21,762 nucleotides of DNA, taken from the NCBI GenBank assembly GCA_032251335.1, contig JAVVDW010000028.1, positions 1-21,762 of the forward strand, written 5' to 3'. The position numbers were made by a program, and so were the translations under genes. Below the pieces are notes generated by a model. It made no database searches, was not told the DNA's origin, and was given only the letters and a program-made list of their open reading frames with translations. The DNA comes from UM-FILTER-40-17 sp032251335 (GTDB lineage: Bacteria; Bacteroidota; Bacteroidia; Flavobacteriales; Flavobacteriaceae). Numbering within the stretch: the first letter of the stretch is position 1; each line of letters opens with the position of its first letter. Shown one piece after another: positions 13,821 to 21,691 of the stretch.

Positions 13821-13892
13821 GGCCTCGTAGTTCAACGGATAGAATAGAAGTTTCCTAAACTTTAGATACAGGTTCGATTCCTGTCGAGGCTA
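13821..13892 (+). tRNA. tRNA-Arg (anticodon CCT)
   Basis: Full cloverleaf by hand folding. The acceptor GGCCTCG pairs with CGAGGCT (G1-T72 wobble). T8 and A9 follow. The D stem is GTTC/GAAT with loop AACGGATA. The anticodon stem GAAGT/ACTTT encloses loop TTCCTAA, giving anticodon CCT, which reads AGG. The T stem is ACAGG/CCTGT with loop TTCGATT. The discriminator is A (13892) and CCA is not encoded. Length 72. It stands alone between the DUF4920 gene and the riboswitch. Confidence 0.95.
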
Positions 13893-13962
13893 CTTTTTTG
13901 CTTTTCTAATTTTTATTTTCCATAAACCATCTTTTTTTTTAAGAAAAAACTATCTTCGTAGC

Positions 13963-14140
13963 GAATTTTGGTTCCAATTTCGCACTGCGAAAAAGGATTA
14001 AAAGGGAATCCCGTGAAAATCGGGGGCTGTTCCCGCAACTGTAAGCTAATCAGCTTGTTGTTATTCTTTCGTACCACTGTCTAGCATAGCGCGATGGGAA
14101 GGTCAACAACAAGACGCAAGCCAGGAGACCTGCCTTATTC
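13963..14140 (+). ncRNA. Cobalamin riboswitch
   Basis: The conserved core is present in order: AAAGGGAATCCCGTGAAAAT (14001-14020), CGGGGGCTGTTCCCGCAACTGTAA, a CACTG-type turn, GATGGGAAGG (about 14093-14102) and the B12 box GCAAGCCAGGAGACCTGCC (14116-14134). A closing stem can be drawn from GAAT (13963-13966) and ATTC (14137-14140). It binds adenosylcobalamin or a relative and shuts down the gene below when the vitamin is plentiful. The gene below is a BtuB-like receptor, the standard partner. TATCTTCG (13951-13958), one base off the -7 consensus, may be its promoter. Confidence 0.95.
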
Positions 14141-14153
14141 AAACATTTATTGT

Positions 14154-14215
14154 CAAACTTTCGGGATAAAAGTTTGGGTATGGACACACTGTACTCGCCC
14201 GTATTATTTTTTTAA
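14154..14215 (+). promoter_or_regulatory. Expression platform of the riboswitch with a hairpin and an 11-codon upstream frame
   Basis: CAAACTTT (14154-14161) and AAAGTTTG (14169-14176) form a perfect 8-bp stem with a 7-nt loop. No T tract follows, so it is not a standard terminator. Immediately after it a short frame, MDTLYSPVLFF, runs from 14180 to a TAA at 14213-14215, ending 2 nt before the receptor ATG. This suggests control at the translation level; whether the short frame is translated is unknown. Confidence 0.4.
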
Positions 14216-14217
14216 AC

Positions 14218-16152
14218 ATGAAAACAAAAACATGTTTGTTTTGGGTATTCACCCTACAAATGACTTTTGGGGTTTACGCCCAACAAGTAGATTCACTCAA
14301 CGTTCAAAAACTTGATGAGGTTACCGTTTCGGACAGTCGATTTCCTTTAAAGCGATCTCAATCGGGTAAAATTATTTTTCGCACCGATGCTGAAGCACTC
14401 AGAAAAATGCCCGGGCAAAACATTGCAGAGGTTTTGGATCGGGTAGCCGGGATTGAAATTAACGGCAGCGGTAGCCATCCTGGTCAAAATTTGGGTTACG
14501 CTGTACGCGGTTCTAGGAACAGGCAAGTGCTCATCCTGATAGATGGTGTTCAGGTAAGCGATCCGTCTGCAATTGCCAATGACTTTGACCTGCGTCTGCT
14601 CAGCACAGATCAGGTTGCTTCTATGGAAGTGATGAAAGGTGCTTCCAGTACTTTGTACGGTACGGGTGCTGCTGCTGCCATCATTAACATCACGCTTAAA
14701 AAGCCTGAAGACAAGCCTTTCAGCGGGATGGCTACTTGGGCATTTGGCACCAACCAAGCCCAAAAAAATCAGCAATATCAGATAGATGAGCTTTATCAAT
14801 CGTATGCCATATCGGGCACAACCGGCGGATTTTCTTATTTAGCCTCTTTAAATTATCAAGATTTAGAAGGGCTGTCGGCCATAGACACTGAAGAAGATCA
14901 ACCGGATGATTTTTCAAGACTCAACTTACTTACCAAGCTGGGTTATCAATTTTCAGCGCACTTCAAATTGGGCGTTTTTGGAAACTTCGATCGATTTGAA
15001 AGCGATTTTGATGAGAGTTTCGGCTTGTTGGATGCCGATCATTTTTCGGAGTCATCCAACTATCGGACCGGTTTGACGGCTGATTGGGAGGTAGGTGCGC
15101 ATAGCTTGCATTTTTCAGGAGCTTTCCAAGCTGTGGATCGGGATGTGGAATCTTCTTTTCCCGGCCGATTCAATGCCACAAGTTGGGTAGGCGATCTTTA
15201 CGACAAGTGGGTGTTGCGCAAAGATTTGTATATAGTAGCAGGCATTAATGCACAGCAAAACGACATGGAGAGCGCTGATATTCCCTTTGGAGAGACGCGC
15301 TTCGTCAAAAATATCCAAAGTGACGACGCCCAATTTACCATAGTAGATTTTTATACCAACGCCGTGTATCTAAATCCCAATGGATGGCAAGTGAATGCCG
15401 GCGGTAGATTAAACACACATAGCGAATATGGCAATCACGGCGTGTTCAATGTCAACCCATCCTACACTTTTACCTTTGGAGATGACAACCTACGCGTGTT
15501 GACCTCCTTTAGCACGGCTTTTATCACCCCTTCTTTGTTTCAACTTTTTGCACCCGATTTTGGCAATCAAGGCCTTTCGCCGGAGCGAAATGAAACTTTT
15601 GAGGCCGGTTTGGAGTTTGATCGAAACCAAAAACACCGCTTGAGTGTGGTGTATTTCAACAGGGTAGAAAACGATTTTATTGATTTTGTCACCATCAACC
15701 CGACCACTTTTGAATCGCAATACCAAAATGTACCGGGCAGTTTCACGGCAGAAGGTGTAGAGATCGATCTAAAAATCACAGCTATAGAAAACCTGACGTT
15801 CAGCGGTAACTTCAGTCATACCGATCGCAAAAAGGCGCTACGCGTTCGAATTCCGGCCAATAAAGTCAATTTGTCTGCACAGTACACCCTTTTGCGAAAG
15901 ACAAACCTGACGCTGTCATATCAATACACGGATGCACGCGATGATGTGTTTTTTTCGCCGGACACCTTTGCTTCCGAAAACAAAACTTTGGATGCTTACA
16001 GCCTCCTCGATTTTTTTGTGTCGCACCAAATCGACAAACGCTTTAGGCTATTTGGCTCTGTAACCAATATTTTCAATGAAGAATATGAAGAAATTTTTGG
16101 TTTCACTACGCGGGGAAACAATGTGCGGCTGGGTTTGGAAATGCGTTTTTGA
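14218..16152 (+). CDS. TonB-dependent outer-membrane receptor, BtuB-like (cobalamin)
   Basis: 644 residues. Signal peptide 1-21 (cleavage after VYA). TonB box LDEVTVS (32-38). The plug domain runs about 45-165, including PGQNIAEVLDRVAGIEINGS, LILIDGVQVSD and MEVMKGASSTLYGTGAAAAIINI. The 22-strand barrel follows and ends in Phe (LGLEMRF), as outer-membrane beta barrels do. The size is that of BtuB (about 600) rather than of SusC-type receptors. The cobalamin riboswitch directly upstream is the main reason to assign vitamin B12 or corrinoid uptake. No btuCDF genes follow; the downstream neighbour is convergent. The start fits the signal peptide and lies just after the riboswitch platform. Confidence 0.92.
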   Translation: MKTKTCLFWVFTLQMTFGVYAQQVDSLNVQKLDEVTVSDSRFPLKRSQSGKIIFRTDAEALRKMPGQNIAEVLDRVAGIEINGSGSHPGQNLGYAVRGSRNRQVLILIDGVQVSDPSAIANDFDLRLLSTDQVASMEVMKGASSTLYGTGAAAAIINITLKKPEDKPFSGMATWAFGTNQAQKNQQYQIDELYQSYAISGTTGGFSYLASLNYQDLEGLSAIDTEEDQPDDFSRLNLLTKLGYQFSAHFKLGVFGNFDRFESDFDESFGLLDADHFSESSNYRTGLTADWEVGAHSLHFSGAFQAVDRDVESSFPGRFNATSWVGDLYDKWVLRKDLYIVAGINAQQNDMESADIPFGETRFVKNIQSDDAQFTIVDFYTNAVYLNPNGWQVNAGGRLNTHSEYGNHGVFNVNPSYTFTFGDDNLRVLTSFSTAFITPSLFQLFAPDFGNQGLSPERNETFEAGLEFDRNQKHRLSVVYFNRVENDFIDFVTINPTTFESQYQNVPGSFTAEGVEIDLKITAIENLTFSGNFSHTDRKKALRVRIPANKVNLSAQYTLLRKTNLTLSYQYTDARDDVFFSPDTFASENKTLDAYSLLDFFVSHQIDKRFRLFGSVTNIFNEEYEEIFGFTTRGNNVRLGLEMRF

Positions 16153-16279
16153 GTGTCTGCACTGATGGTTTTATTAAGTTTTTAGGTGTTGTCTTTTTTG
16201 GGATGAAGTTGTCAAAAAGGGATTTCCTGCCTAACCTAAGTTCGTTGGGTCTGCTTTAAAATGGCTCAGGACAATTCAA

Positions 16280-16747
16280 TCAACCTTTTTGCTTCAGCAG
16301 TTTTTTGATGGCTTTGTTGGGCTTGATGTTGTTTTTTTCATCGGCAACATAGGACACTAGCAGTTCTTCGGCTTTTTTACTGATTTCTTCATCGGTGAGG
16401 GGTTCGCCGCTGTGGTCGAGTACGGCTTTTGTCATGCCGGCCAAGTACAATCCCAACAAATCAGCACTGCCTTCGGTGAGTTTCATGGCATCAGCATCGA
16501 TGGCGAATGTATAATCGGGTGTGCCTTCCATCCACCTCATGATAAATTGTGTGGCAGCCAATCTTTTGTCTTTGTCCAAGTCCGCAGGGTTGGTAAACAG
16601 GTAATTGGTTGCTGCTAAAACCTTGGGTTCGGCTGATTTAAAATCGCCCGGTGCCGTCATGGAAATGGCTTGGAGGGCTGTGAAGTCTTGTGCGTGCAGG
16701 CTACAGAAACTAATTGCAACTGCAAGGGTCAATAGGAAAGTCTTCAT
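16280..16747 (-). CDS. Small exported protein of unknown function
   Basis: 155 residues from the ATG at 16745-16747. Signal peptide MKTFLLTLAVAISFCSLHAQ with cleavage near residue 19. The mature part is alpha-helical with conserved-looking segments (TNYLFTNPADLDKDKRLAAT, then QFIMRWMEGTPDYTF) and a Lys-rich C-terminus. An in-frame start at 16789 would put 14 extra residues before the signal peptide and is rejected. I recognise no catalytic motif or named family; similar secreted helical proteins occur in Flavobacteriia. It converges with the TonB receptor gene across 127 nt (16153-16279) that hold no clear terminator, and lies 78 nt after the DUF3820 gene. Confidence 0.75.
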   Translation of the reverse strand: MKTFLLTLAVAISFCSLHAQDFTALQAISMTAPGDFKSAEPKVLAATNYLFTNPADLDKDKRLAATQFIMRWMEGTPDYTFAIDADAMKLTEGSADLLGLYLAGMTKAVLDHSGEPLTDEEISKKAEELLVSYVADEKNNIKPNKAIKKLLKQKG

Positions 16748-16825
16748 GTTTATGAATTTTAGATTTAAAATTAAAAAAATTAATGACACATTGCGCTATT
16801 TCTTAATTTAAAATGTCAACAGAAA

Positions 16826-17059
16826 TCAGGTAGTATCTCTAAGTTTTCGGACCATGTTTTCCAAGCCGTTCAGCTTTAATTCATAGACCAATTCTAGTTG
16901 GGTACCGAGTTTGCCTTTCGGGAAGCCTTGGTTTTTAAACCAAACGATATAGTATTCGGGTAAGTCTGTCAGGTATCGATTTTTGTACTTGCCAAACGGC
17001 ATCTTGGCATGTGCCAACTCGACGAGTTGTTTTCGAGCTTGTTCAGGATCAGGTATCAA
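16826..17059 (-). CDS. DUF3820-family small protein
   Basis: 77 residues. The family pattern is clear: KMPFGKYKNRYLTDLPEYYI (about 19-38), VWFKNQGFPKGKLG (39-52) and YELKLNGLENMV. The protein is basic and probably cytoplasmic. The domain is also found fused to or near nucleases and helicases, but its role is unproven. The start is a TTG (17057-17059 on the minus strand) that overlaps the CAT-TGA end of the previous gene; no ATG exists before residue 20, where the conserved block has already begun. The overlap implies translation by ribosomes finishing the DUF4159 gene. Confidence 0.85.
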   Translation of the reverse strand: MIPDPEQARKQLVELAHAKMPFGKYKNRYLTDLPEYYIVWFKNQGFPKGKLGTQLELVYELKLNGLENMVRKLRDTT

Positions 17060-17703
17060 TGCTCAAAGGCGTATTTCATAATATTGGCACCCATGCGCAG
17101 GGCTTTCAGCCTTACATCAGGCGGATCGTTGTGAATTTCGGGGTTTTCCCAGCCATCGCCCAAGTCGGTTTCTAGGGTATAAAGCAGTACCAACCTGCCT
17201 TCAAAAAAAATTCCAAAAGCCATCGGTCTGTTGCCGTCGTGTTCGTGAATTTTTGGAATACCTTCCGGAAAATTAAAGGCGCTACTGAAAATAGGATGCG
17301 ACTTTGGCAATTCGGTGAGTTCGGTATCGGGGAAGAGTTTTTTGATTTCTTTGCGCACGTATTGGTCCATGCCATAGTTGTCATCTATGTGCAAAAAACC
17401 ACCTGATTTTAAGTAATTTCTGAGATTTTCAACATCTTCTTCACTAAAAAAAACATTGCCGTGTCCGGTCATGTGTACGAGCGGATACTGAAATATTTCT
17501 CTACTGTTAGGCGACACTGTTGCCGGCTTGGTGTCTAAGTTGGTTTCAATGTTTTCGTTGCAAAAAGCAATCAGGTTGGGCAGGGAAGTGGGATTTACAT
17601 ACCAATCGCCACCGCCTTGGTATTTGAGTAAGGCGATTTGTTGTCCGCAGACAGGACTGACACACCCGAAAAACACCAAAATACGCAGCAAATTTTTTGT
17701 CAT
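17056..17703 (-). CDS. Exported DUF4159-domain protein
   Basis: 215 residues from the ATG at 17701-17703, which overlaps the end of the mutase gene by 4 nt (ATGA). Signal peptide 1-20 (MTKNLLRILVFFGCVSPVCG). The rest is a DUF4159 domain. It opens with ALLKYQGGGDWYVNPTSLPN, then VHMTGHGNVFFSEEDVENLR, LKSGGFLHIDDNYG and SHPIFSSAFNFPEGIPKIHE. This is a class I glutamine-amidotransferase-like fold known from the C-terminal end of larger membrane proteins; here it stands alone and is exported. The function is not established. An in-frame extension up to 17823 would remove the signal peptide from the N-terminus and is rejected. Confidence 0.85.
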   Translation of the reverse strand: MTKNLLRILVFFGCVSPVCGQQIALLKYQGGGDWYVNPTSLPNLIAFCNENIETNLDTKPATVSPNSREIFQYPLVHMTGHGNVFFSEEDVENLRNYLKSGGFLHIDDNYGMDQYVRKEIKKLFPDTELTELPKSHPIFSSAFNFPEGIPKIHEHDGNRPMAFGIFFEGRLVLLYTLETDLGDGWENPEIHNDPPDVRLKALRMGANIMKYAFEH

Positions 17704-19076
17704 GAGTTTAATTTTTCCTTTTCCAATCGGTCTTTTTCTATATTTTCGGCCAATCTTCTCGGATGTATGGGTTGTATCAGTGTTTTTCTGGCTTTGATTT
17801 TTAAAAACGGATACAACTCGCAACTGTCTTTCATGCGATCGTCCGGATTGGGATGTTTGGTCGTGCCAATAAGTGTCAAATTGCCACGCGCCAATGCGTC
17901 TAATTCTTTTTGGTGGCTTTCGTTTATTTTTCGTTGTATGGTTCCGTTTTTAAGCTGTGTAAGCAATCCCTCACCGGCTTCGATGTCTTTAAAAATTTGG
18001 AGGGCTTTCTCGGCGAGTTGACGGGTCAAAGACTCAACATAGTAACTGCCATCGGTCGGATTGAGGGTGTGATGGAAATAGCTTTCGGATTTTAATATCA
18101 GCAGCTGGTTTCTGGAAATGCGCTGTCCGAACTCGTTATCCTTGTGAAAAATAACATCGTAAGCTAAGTTGCAAACCGCGTCGGCAGTGCCAAGTACGGC
18201 ACTCATACATTCTGTAGTCGTGCGCAACATATTGACGTTGTAGTCGTACAGCGTCTTGTTTCTCAGGCTCGGTTTGGCCAGTATGTGACAGTTTTCGGGC
18301 GCCTGATAGGAGCGCGCCAAAGTAGCATATAGCAAGCGCAAAGCCCTGATTTTTGCAATTTCAAAAAAATAATTGCTCCCCACAGCCACTTGCAAACACA
18401 GGGTAGTAGAAGGTTCTTTGAGGCGGGACAGGTATTCATGAATCTGCGCCATGCCATAGGCGAGTTGTTGCACCATGTTGGCACCTGCTTCCTGGTAAAC
18501 GCTAAGGTCTGCACCTATGACGGGCACGTTGGGGTGGTTTTGTTGTATTTTTACCACAAGATCCAGGTCTGTTTTCATGTTTGCAAACCAGTTGCCTGAC
18601 CGAGCCAATTGCCCAATCGGGTCAAAATTCAGATAAAATGTGGCTTGTCTTTCTGTTAGAAAACGGAGGAGCTTTTCATAAAAAATTTGGTGATAGAAGC
18701 GCAAGTTGACGTAAATGGTAATGTTATTTATTTCAATTTTTGCAAAGAGCTTTTCGATGTCAAAAGGTTCTTCGGAAAGCAACCAAACGGCTGTGGCACC
18801 ATTTTCTATGGCGTGAAGCATATTGCGGTTGGCCAGTTTTTCATTTTTGGTAAAAAAAGAACTCACAATTTTCCAATCGTCTTGATTTCTGTAAATTTCC
18901 GGATGGGAAACAGCGTCTTCGTCAGCGTGGTAGAAAGGCTTTACGTGTATGCCTTCCAGGCTTTCCCAAACCAGGGTTTGTTGATAATCGGCCCCTTTTA
19001 GAGACGCTTGAAGGCTTTGCTTCCACTGCTTGGCGCTAATGGGTTCAAATTCCGAAAAGTCAACATTTTTATTCAT
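17700..19076 (-). CDS. mutA: Methylmalonyl-CoA mutase, small (beta) subunit
   Basis: 458 residues from the ATG at 19074-19076. It opens with MNKNVDFSEFEPISAKQWKQ, then SLKGADYQQTLVWESLEGI and VKPFYHADE, the standard N-terminus of the small subunit. The TIM-barrel body is complete (for example NLAYDVIFHKDNEFGQRISR and NPTDGSYYVESLT). The C-terminus lacks the B12-binding domain, as expected for this non-catalytic partner. The holoenzyme interconverts methylmalonyl-CoA and succinyl-CoA with adenosylcobalamin. The large catalytic subunit, usually the next or nearly next gene, is not in this window; a DUF4159 gene follows instead with a 4-nt overlap. A start at 19097 would overlap the upstream gene by 29 nt and is less likely than the 8-nt overlap chosen here. 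Confidence 0.9.
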   Translation of the reverse strand: MNKNVDFSEFEPISAKQWKQSLQASLKGADYQQTLVWESLEGIHVKPFYHADEDAVSHPEIYRNQDDWKIVSSFFTKNEKLANRNMLHAIENGATAVWLLSEEPFDIEKLFAKIEINNITIYVNLRFYHQIFYEKLLRFLTERQATFYLNFDPIGQLARSGNWFANMKTDLDLVVKIQQNHPNVPVIGADLSVYQEAGANMVQQLAYGMAQIHEYLSRLKEPSTTLCLQVAVGSNYFFEIAKIRALRLLYATLARSYQAPENCHILAKPSLRNKTLYDYNVNMLRTTTECMSAVLGTADAVCNLAYDVIFHKDNEFGQRISRNQLLILKSESYFHHTLNPTDGSYYVESLTRQLAEKALQIFKDIEAGEGLLTQLKNGTIQRKINESHQKELDALARGNLTLIGTTKHPNPDDRMKDSCELYPFLKIKARKTLIQPIHPRRLAENIEKDRLEKEKLNS

Positions 19077-19389
19077 GAGATGTGCTGTCGTATTCAATGA
19101 TATAAACGTCTTCGTTGTCGCGTTTCATATAGTATTTTTCGCGGGCAAATTCTTCCAACTTTTCAGTGTCTTTCATGTTATCAATGGCATCGCGATCACT
19201 TTGAATTTCGCCGGAAAAAAAATCCCTCTTTTTCTCGAGTTGTTCAATTTCTTGGTCCAATTCGCGGTGAATCAAGTAGGAATTGGTATCTAAGAAAACC
19301 ATCCACAATACAAACAATACAAAAACCACCAGGTATTTGTTGGTAAAAAACCGTACATATTTGTTCTGTATGAATGTTTTCCACCCCAT
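19069..19389 (-). CDS. FtsB/DivIC-like septum formation initiator
   Basis: 106 residues from the ATG at 19387-19389, 4 nt after the uridine kinase stop; a GTG at 19404 is an in-frame alternative. One membrane helix near 19-38 (YLVVFVLFVLWMVFLDTNS) is followed by a coiled coil (HRELDQEIEQLEKKRDFFSG) and the closing segment EKLEEFAREKYYMKRDNEDV. This is the layout of FtsB/DivIC cell-division proteins, which pair with FtsL and FtsQ/DivIB in the periplasm. The udk / FtsB-DivIC / mutase small subunit order is a common Flavobacteriia arrangement. Confidence 0.88.
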   Translation of the reverse strand: MGWKTFIQNKYVRFFTNKYLVVFVLFVLWMVFLDTNSYLIHRELDQEIEQLEKKRDFFSGEIQSDRDAIDNMKDTEKLEEFAREKYYMKRDNEDVYIIEYDSTSHE

Positions 19390-19393
19390 TTGG

Positions 19394-20008
19394 TTAGACT
19401 TCACTGAGTTTGTTGTTTATAATCGTGCGCACTATGTCAACAGCCACCGTATTGTATCGATTGTTGGGAATGATGATGTCTGCAAACTCTTTTGTGGGTT
19501 CTATAAATTGTTCGTGCATGGGTTTGAGCGTGTTTTGATAGCGCGTCAGCACTTCTTCCAAATCGCGTCCGCGTTCGGAGATGTCTCTGCGCAGGCGCCG
19601 GATGAGCCTTTCGTCGGAGTCTGCATGTACAAATATTTTGATGTCGAACATTTCTCTTATGTCGGCGTGCGTGAGTATCAAAATGCCTTCTACGATCATC
19701 ACTTTTCGCGGATGTGTGATCACGCTTTCTGAGGTGCGGTTGTGTGTTTTGAACGAATAAACGGGTTGCGGAATGGGTTTTCCGGATTTGAGTAGCTTCA
19801 GATGGCTAACGAGCAAATCAAAATCGATGGCGCGCGGATGGTCAAAATTTACTTTGGCACGTTCTTCAAAGCTGAGGTGGGAGAGGTCATTATAGTAAGA
19901 ATCTTGTGAGATAACGCCCACTTCATTGATATCTAACTCATTGATAATCTGGTTGACAACGGTAGTTTTACCACAACCTGTACCACCGCCGATTCCTATG
20001 ATAAGCAT
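19394..20008 (-). CDS. udk: Uridine kinase
   Basis: 204 residues, the usual length. The P-loop GGTGCGKT (8-15) lies at the very N-terminus, followed by ISQDSYYNDLSHLSFEERAK and NFDHPRAIDFD (the nucleoside-binding segment of Udk) and VMIVEGILIL. RLIRRLRRDISERGRD is the lid with arginines. It phosphorylates uridine and cytidine with ATP or GTP in pyrimidine salvage. It is the first gene of a chain running into the FtsB-like and mutase genes. Upstream on the minus strand TAACTTCG lies one base off the -7 consensus. Confidence 0.95.
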   Translation of the reverse strand: MLIIGIGGGTGCGKTTVVNQIINELDINEVGVISQDSYYNDLSHLSFEERAKVNFDHPRAIDFDLLVSHLKLLKSGKPIPQPVYSFKTHNRTSESVITHPRKVMIVEGILILTHADIREMFDIKIFVHADSDERLIRRLRRDISERGRDLEEVLTRYQNTLKPMHEQFIEPTKEFADIIIPNNRYNTVAVDIVRTIINNKLSEV

Positions 20009-20147
20009 GCCTTGATTTTTATGAAACGAAGTTACGGTTTTTTGTCAAATCAAAAAGCAATCTGTTGTAGAGATATAAATTTTTCTGTAAAATGGCTGAT
20101 GCTATCGGGGGTGTATTTTGACTTTATCGGATAGTGATAATTACAAT

Positions 20148-20561
20148 TTATTTTACGATAAGCATCACTTCCTCGGGGGTCACTATTTTTTCAGATTTGT
20201 TGCCCCAAGTGTTGAGTATGTAGTTCATTACATCGGCAACTTCTTGGGTGCTGAGTCCGGGATCGGACATATAGTTGTAGTAATCTTTTCCGTTTACGGT
20301 AATTTTTCCGGAAATACCATATTTCACCGCACGGATGGAAGCCTCTCTGTTCTTGAGTAGAAAATCGGATTGCGCCAGAGGCGGATAAATAGCCCCGTCG
20401 CCTTTACCGTCTGCCATGTGGCAATTCATACAAATGTCTTCATAAATACTTTGTCCGCGGACGATACTTTCTTTGAGTGGGTCTTGCAGTGTGCGTTCTT
20501 CAGCAACAAAAGACCACCAAAAAACCGAAGCAAAAGCCAGAATTGTTAATTTGAATTTCAT
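20148..20561 (-). CDS. Exported c-type cytochrome, probable electron acceptor of the sugar dehydrogenase
   Basis: 137 residues. Signal peptide about 1-20. One haem site CMNCH (44-48) within ICMNCHMADGKGDG, and a likely axial Met98 in YYNYMSDPGLSTQEVADVMN, so it is a class I monohaem cytochrome c. It begins 8 nt after the stop of the PQQ sugar dehydrogenase gene and is surely co-transcribed with it. PQQ dehydrogenases pass electrons to cytochromes or quinones, so this protein most likely takes electrons from the enzyme to the respiratory chain. The 139 nt between this gene and udk hold only a weak TTATC/GATAA hairpin. Confidence 0.92.
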   Translation of the reverse strand: MKFKLTILAFASVFWWSFVAEERTLQDPLKESIVRGQSIYEDICMNCHMADGKGDGAIYPPLAQSDFLLKNREASIRAVKYGISGKITVNGKDYYNYMSDPGLSTQEVADVMNYILNTWGNKSEKIVTPEEVMLIVK

Positions 20562-20569
20562 GGTTACAA

Positions 20570-21691
20570 TTACTTTTTCGGAACTACTTTATAAATGCCC
20601 TTCCCTTCAAATGCGACGTATAAATATCCGTCCGGACCTTGGCGAACGTTGCGAACTCGGCCCACGCCTAGCATCAGGTTTTCGCGATGCGTTACTTTGC
20701 GCCCGTCCATTTCGAGTCTTTCCAGCAGCTGAAATTTTAATGAACCCACCATTAGGTTGCCTTTCCAAGCCGGATACACATCAGAGGTGACAAATGCCAT
20801 ACCGCTGGGTGCTATGGAAGGCACCCAATAGTGGATGGGTTGCTCTAAGCCTGGTGCATCCGTTTGGTCTGTGATGGGTGTGCCGTTGTAGTTAATACCA
20901 TAAGTGATGCTTGGCCAGCCGTAATTTTTACCACTCTGTATGACGTTGATTTCATCGCCACCCATGGGGCCGTGTTCGTGGTCCCAAATTTCTCCGGTTA
21001 CTGGATGCTTTATCAAACCCTGCGGATTTCTGTGCCCGAAGGAGTAAATGGCTTTTTTGGCGTTGACCTCGTTGACAAAAGGATTGTCTTTCGGAATGCG
21101 ACCATCGTCGTGAAGGCGGTATATTTTACCACCGTCTCGGGTGATACTTTGCGGATTTTGGTCGCGGTTTCCACGGTCGCCAATTGAGAAATAGAGATAG
21201 CCTTGGTTGTCAAATTCGATACGCGAACCAAAATGCTGTCCTTTGGTGGTGTTTTCTTCGCCTTTGTACAATTTTTGAATCTCGGCCAGGCTGCCGTTTA
21301 TCAGTTTGGCTCTGATAAGTGCGGTGTTGCCGCCCTCACCTTCGCCCTCAGCAGCGGCATAAGTGATATATATCCAACCGTTATTTTTATAATCGGGGTG
21401 GAGTTCCAAGTCGAGCAGGCCGCCTTGTCCGCGTTTATAAACTTCAGGTACGTTTTTAATTTCGGTTTGTGTCCCGTTTTGGAGGTGAATTAATTTGCCA
21501 CTTTTTTCGGAAATCAACATACTGCCATCGGGCAAAAAAGCCATACCCCATGGAATTCCAAGTCCGGTGATGACAGGTTCCAAAGTGTAGTTGAGTTTTT
21601 CGCTTTCGTAGCCGCTTTCATTTTGTGCCTGGCAGGCAGTTGACAGCATCAAGAAGCAGTAAGTAAGTAATAAGTTAATGGCAGTTTTCAT
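20570..21691 (-). CDS. PQQ-dependent aldose sugar dehydrogenase, lipoprotein
   Basis: 373 residues. Lipoprotein signal MKTAINLLLTYCFLMLSTAC with Cys20. The rest is a six-bladed beta propeller of the soluble glucose/sorbosone dehydrogenase family (GSDH, YliI-like). Its blocks in order: GLGIPWGMAFLPDGSMLISE, GQGGLLDLELHPDYK, GQHFGSRIEFD (likely catalytic His143), SIGDRG, YSFGHRNPQGL, WDHEHGPMGGDEINVI (PQQ and Ca binding) and NYGWPSITYG. It oxidises aldose sugars with PQQ outside the cytoplasmic membrane. A cytochrome c gene follows 8 nt downstream. Its leader resembles that of argH. No PQQ synthesis genes are in the window, so the cofactor may be taken from the environment. Confidence 0.93.
   Translation of the reverse strand: MKTAINLLLTYCFLMLSTACQAQNESGYESEKLNYTLEPVITGLGIPWGMAFLPDGSMLISEKSGKLIHLQNGTQTEIKNVPEVYKRGQGGLLDLELHPDYKNNGWIYITYAAAEGEGEGGNTALIRAKLINGSLAEIQKLYKGEENTTKGQHFGSRIEFDNQGYLYFSIGDRGNRDQNPQSITRDGGKIYRLHDDGRIPKDNPFVNEVNAKKAIYSFGHRNPQGLIKHPVTGEIWDHEHGPMGGDEINVIQSGKNYGWPSITYGINYNGTPITDQTDAPGLEQPIHYWVPSIAPSGMAFVTSDVYPAWKGNLMVGSLKFQLLERLEMDGRKVTHRENLMLGVGRVRNVRQGPDGYLYVAFEGKGIYKVVPKK

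Noticed and set aside
14094..14315. 73-codon frame running from the riboswitch into the receptor gene
   Set aside because: It starts within the conserved cobalamin aptamer and reads the receptor gene out of frame.
17704..17823. Upstream extension of the DUF4159 protein
   Set aside because: It would bury the signal peptide 40 residues inside; the ATG at 17703 overlaps the mutase stop in the usual ATGA manner.
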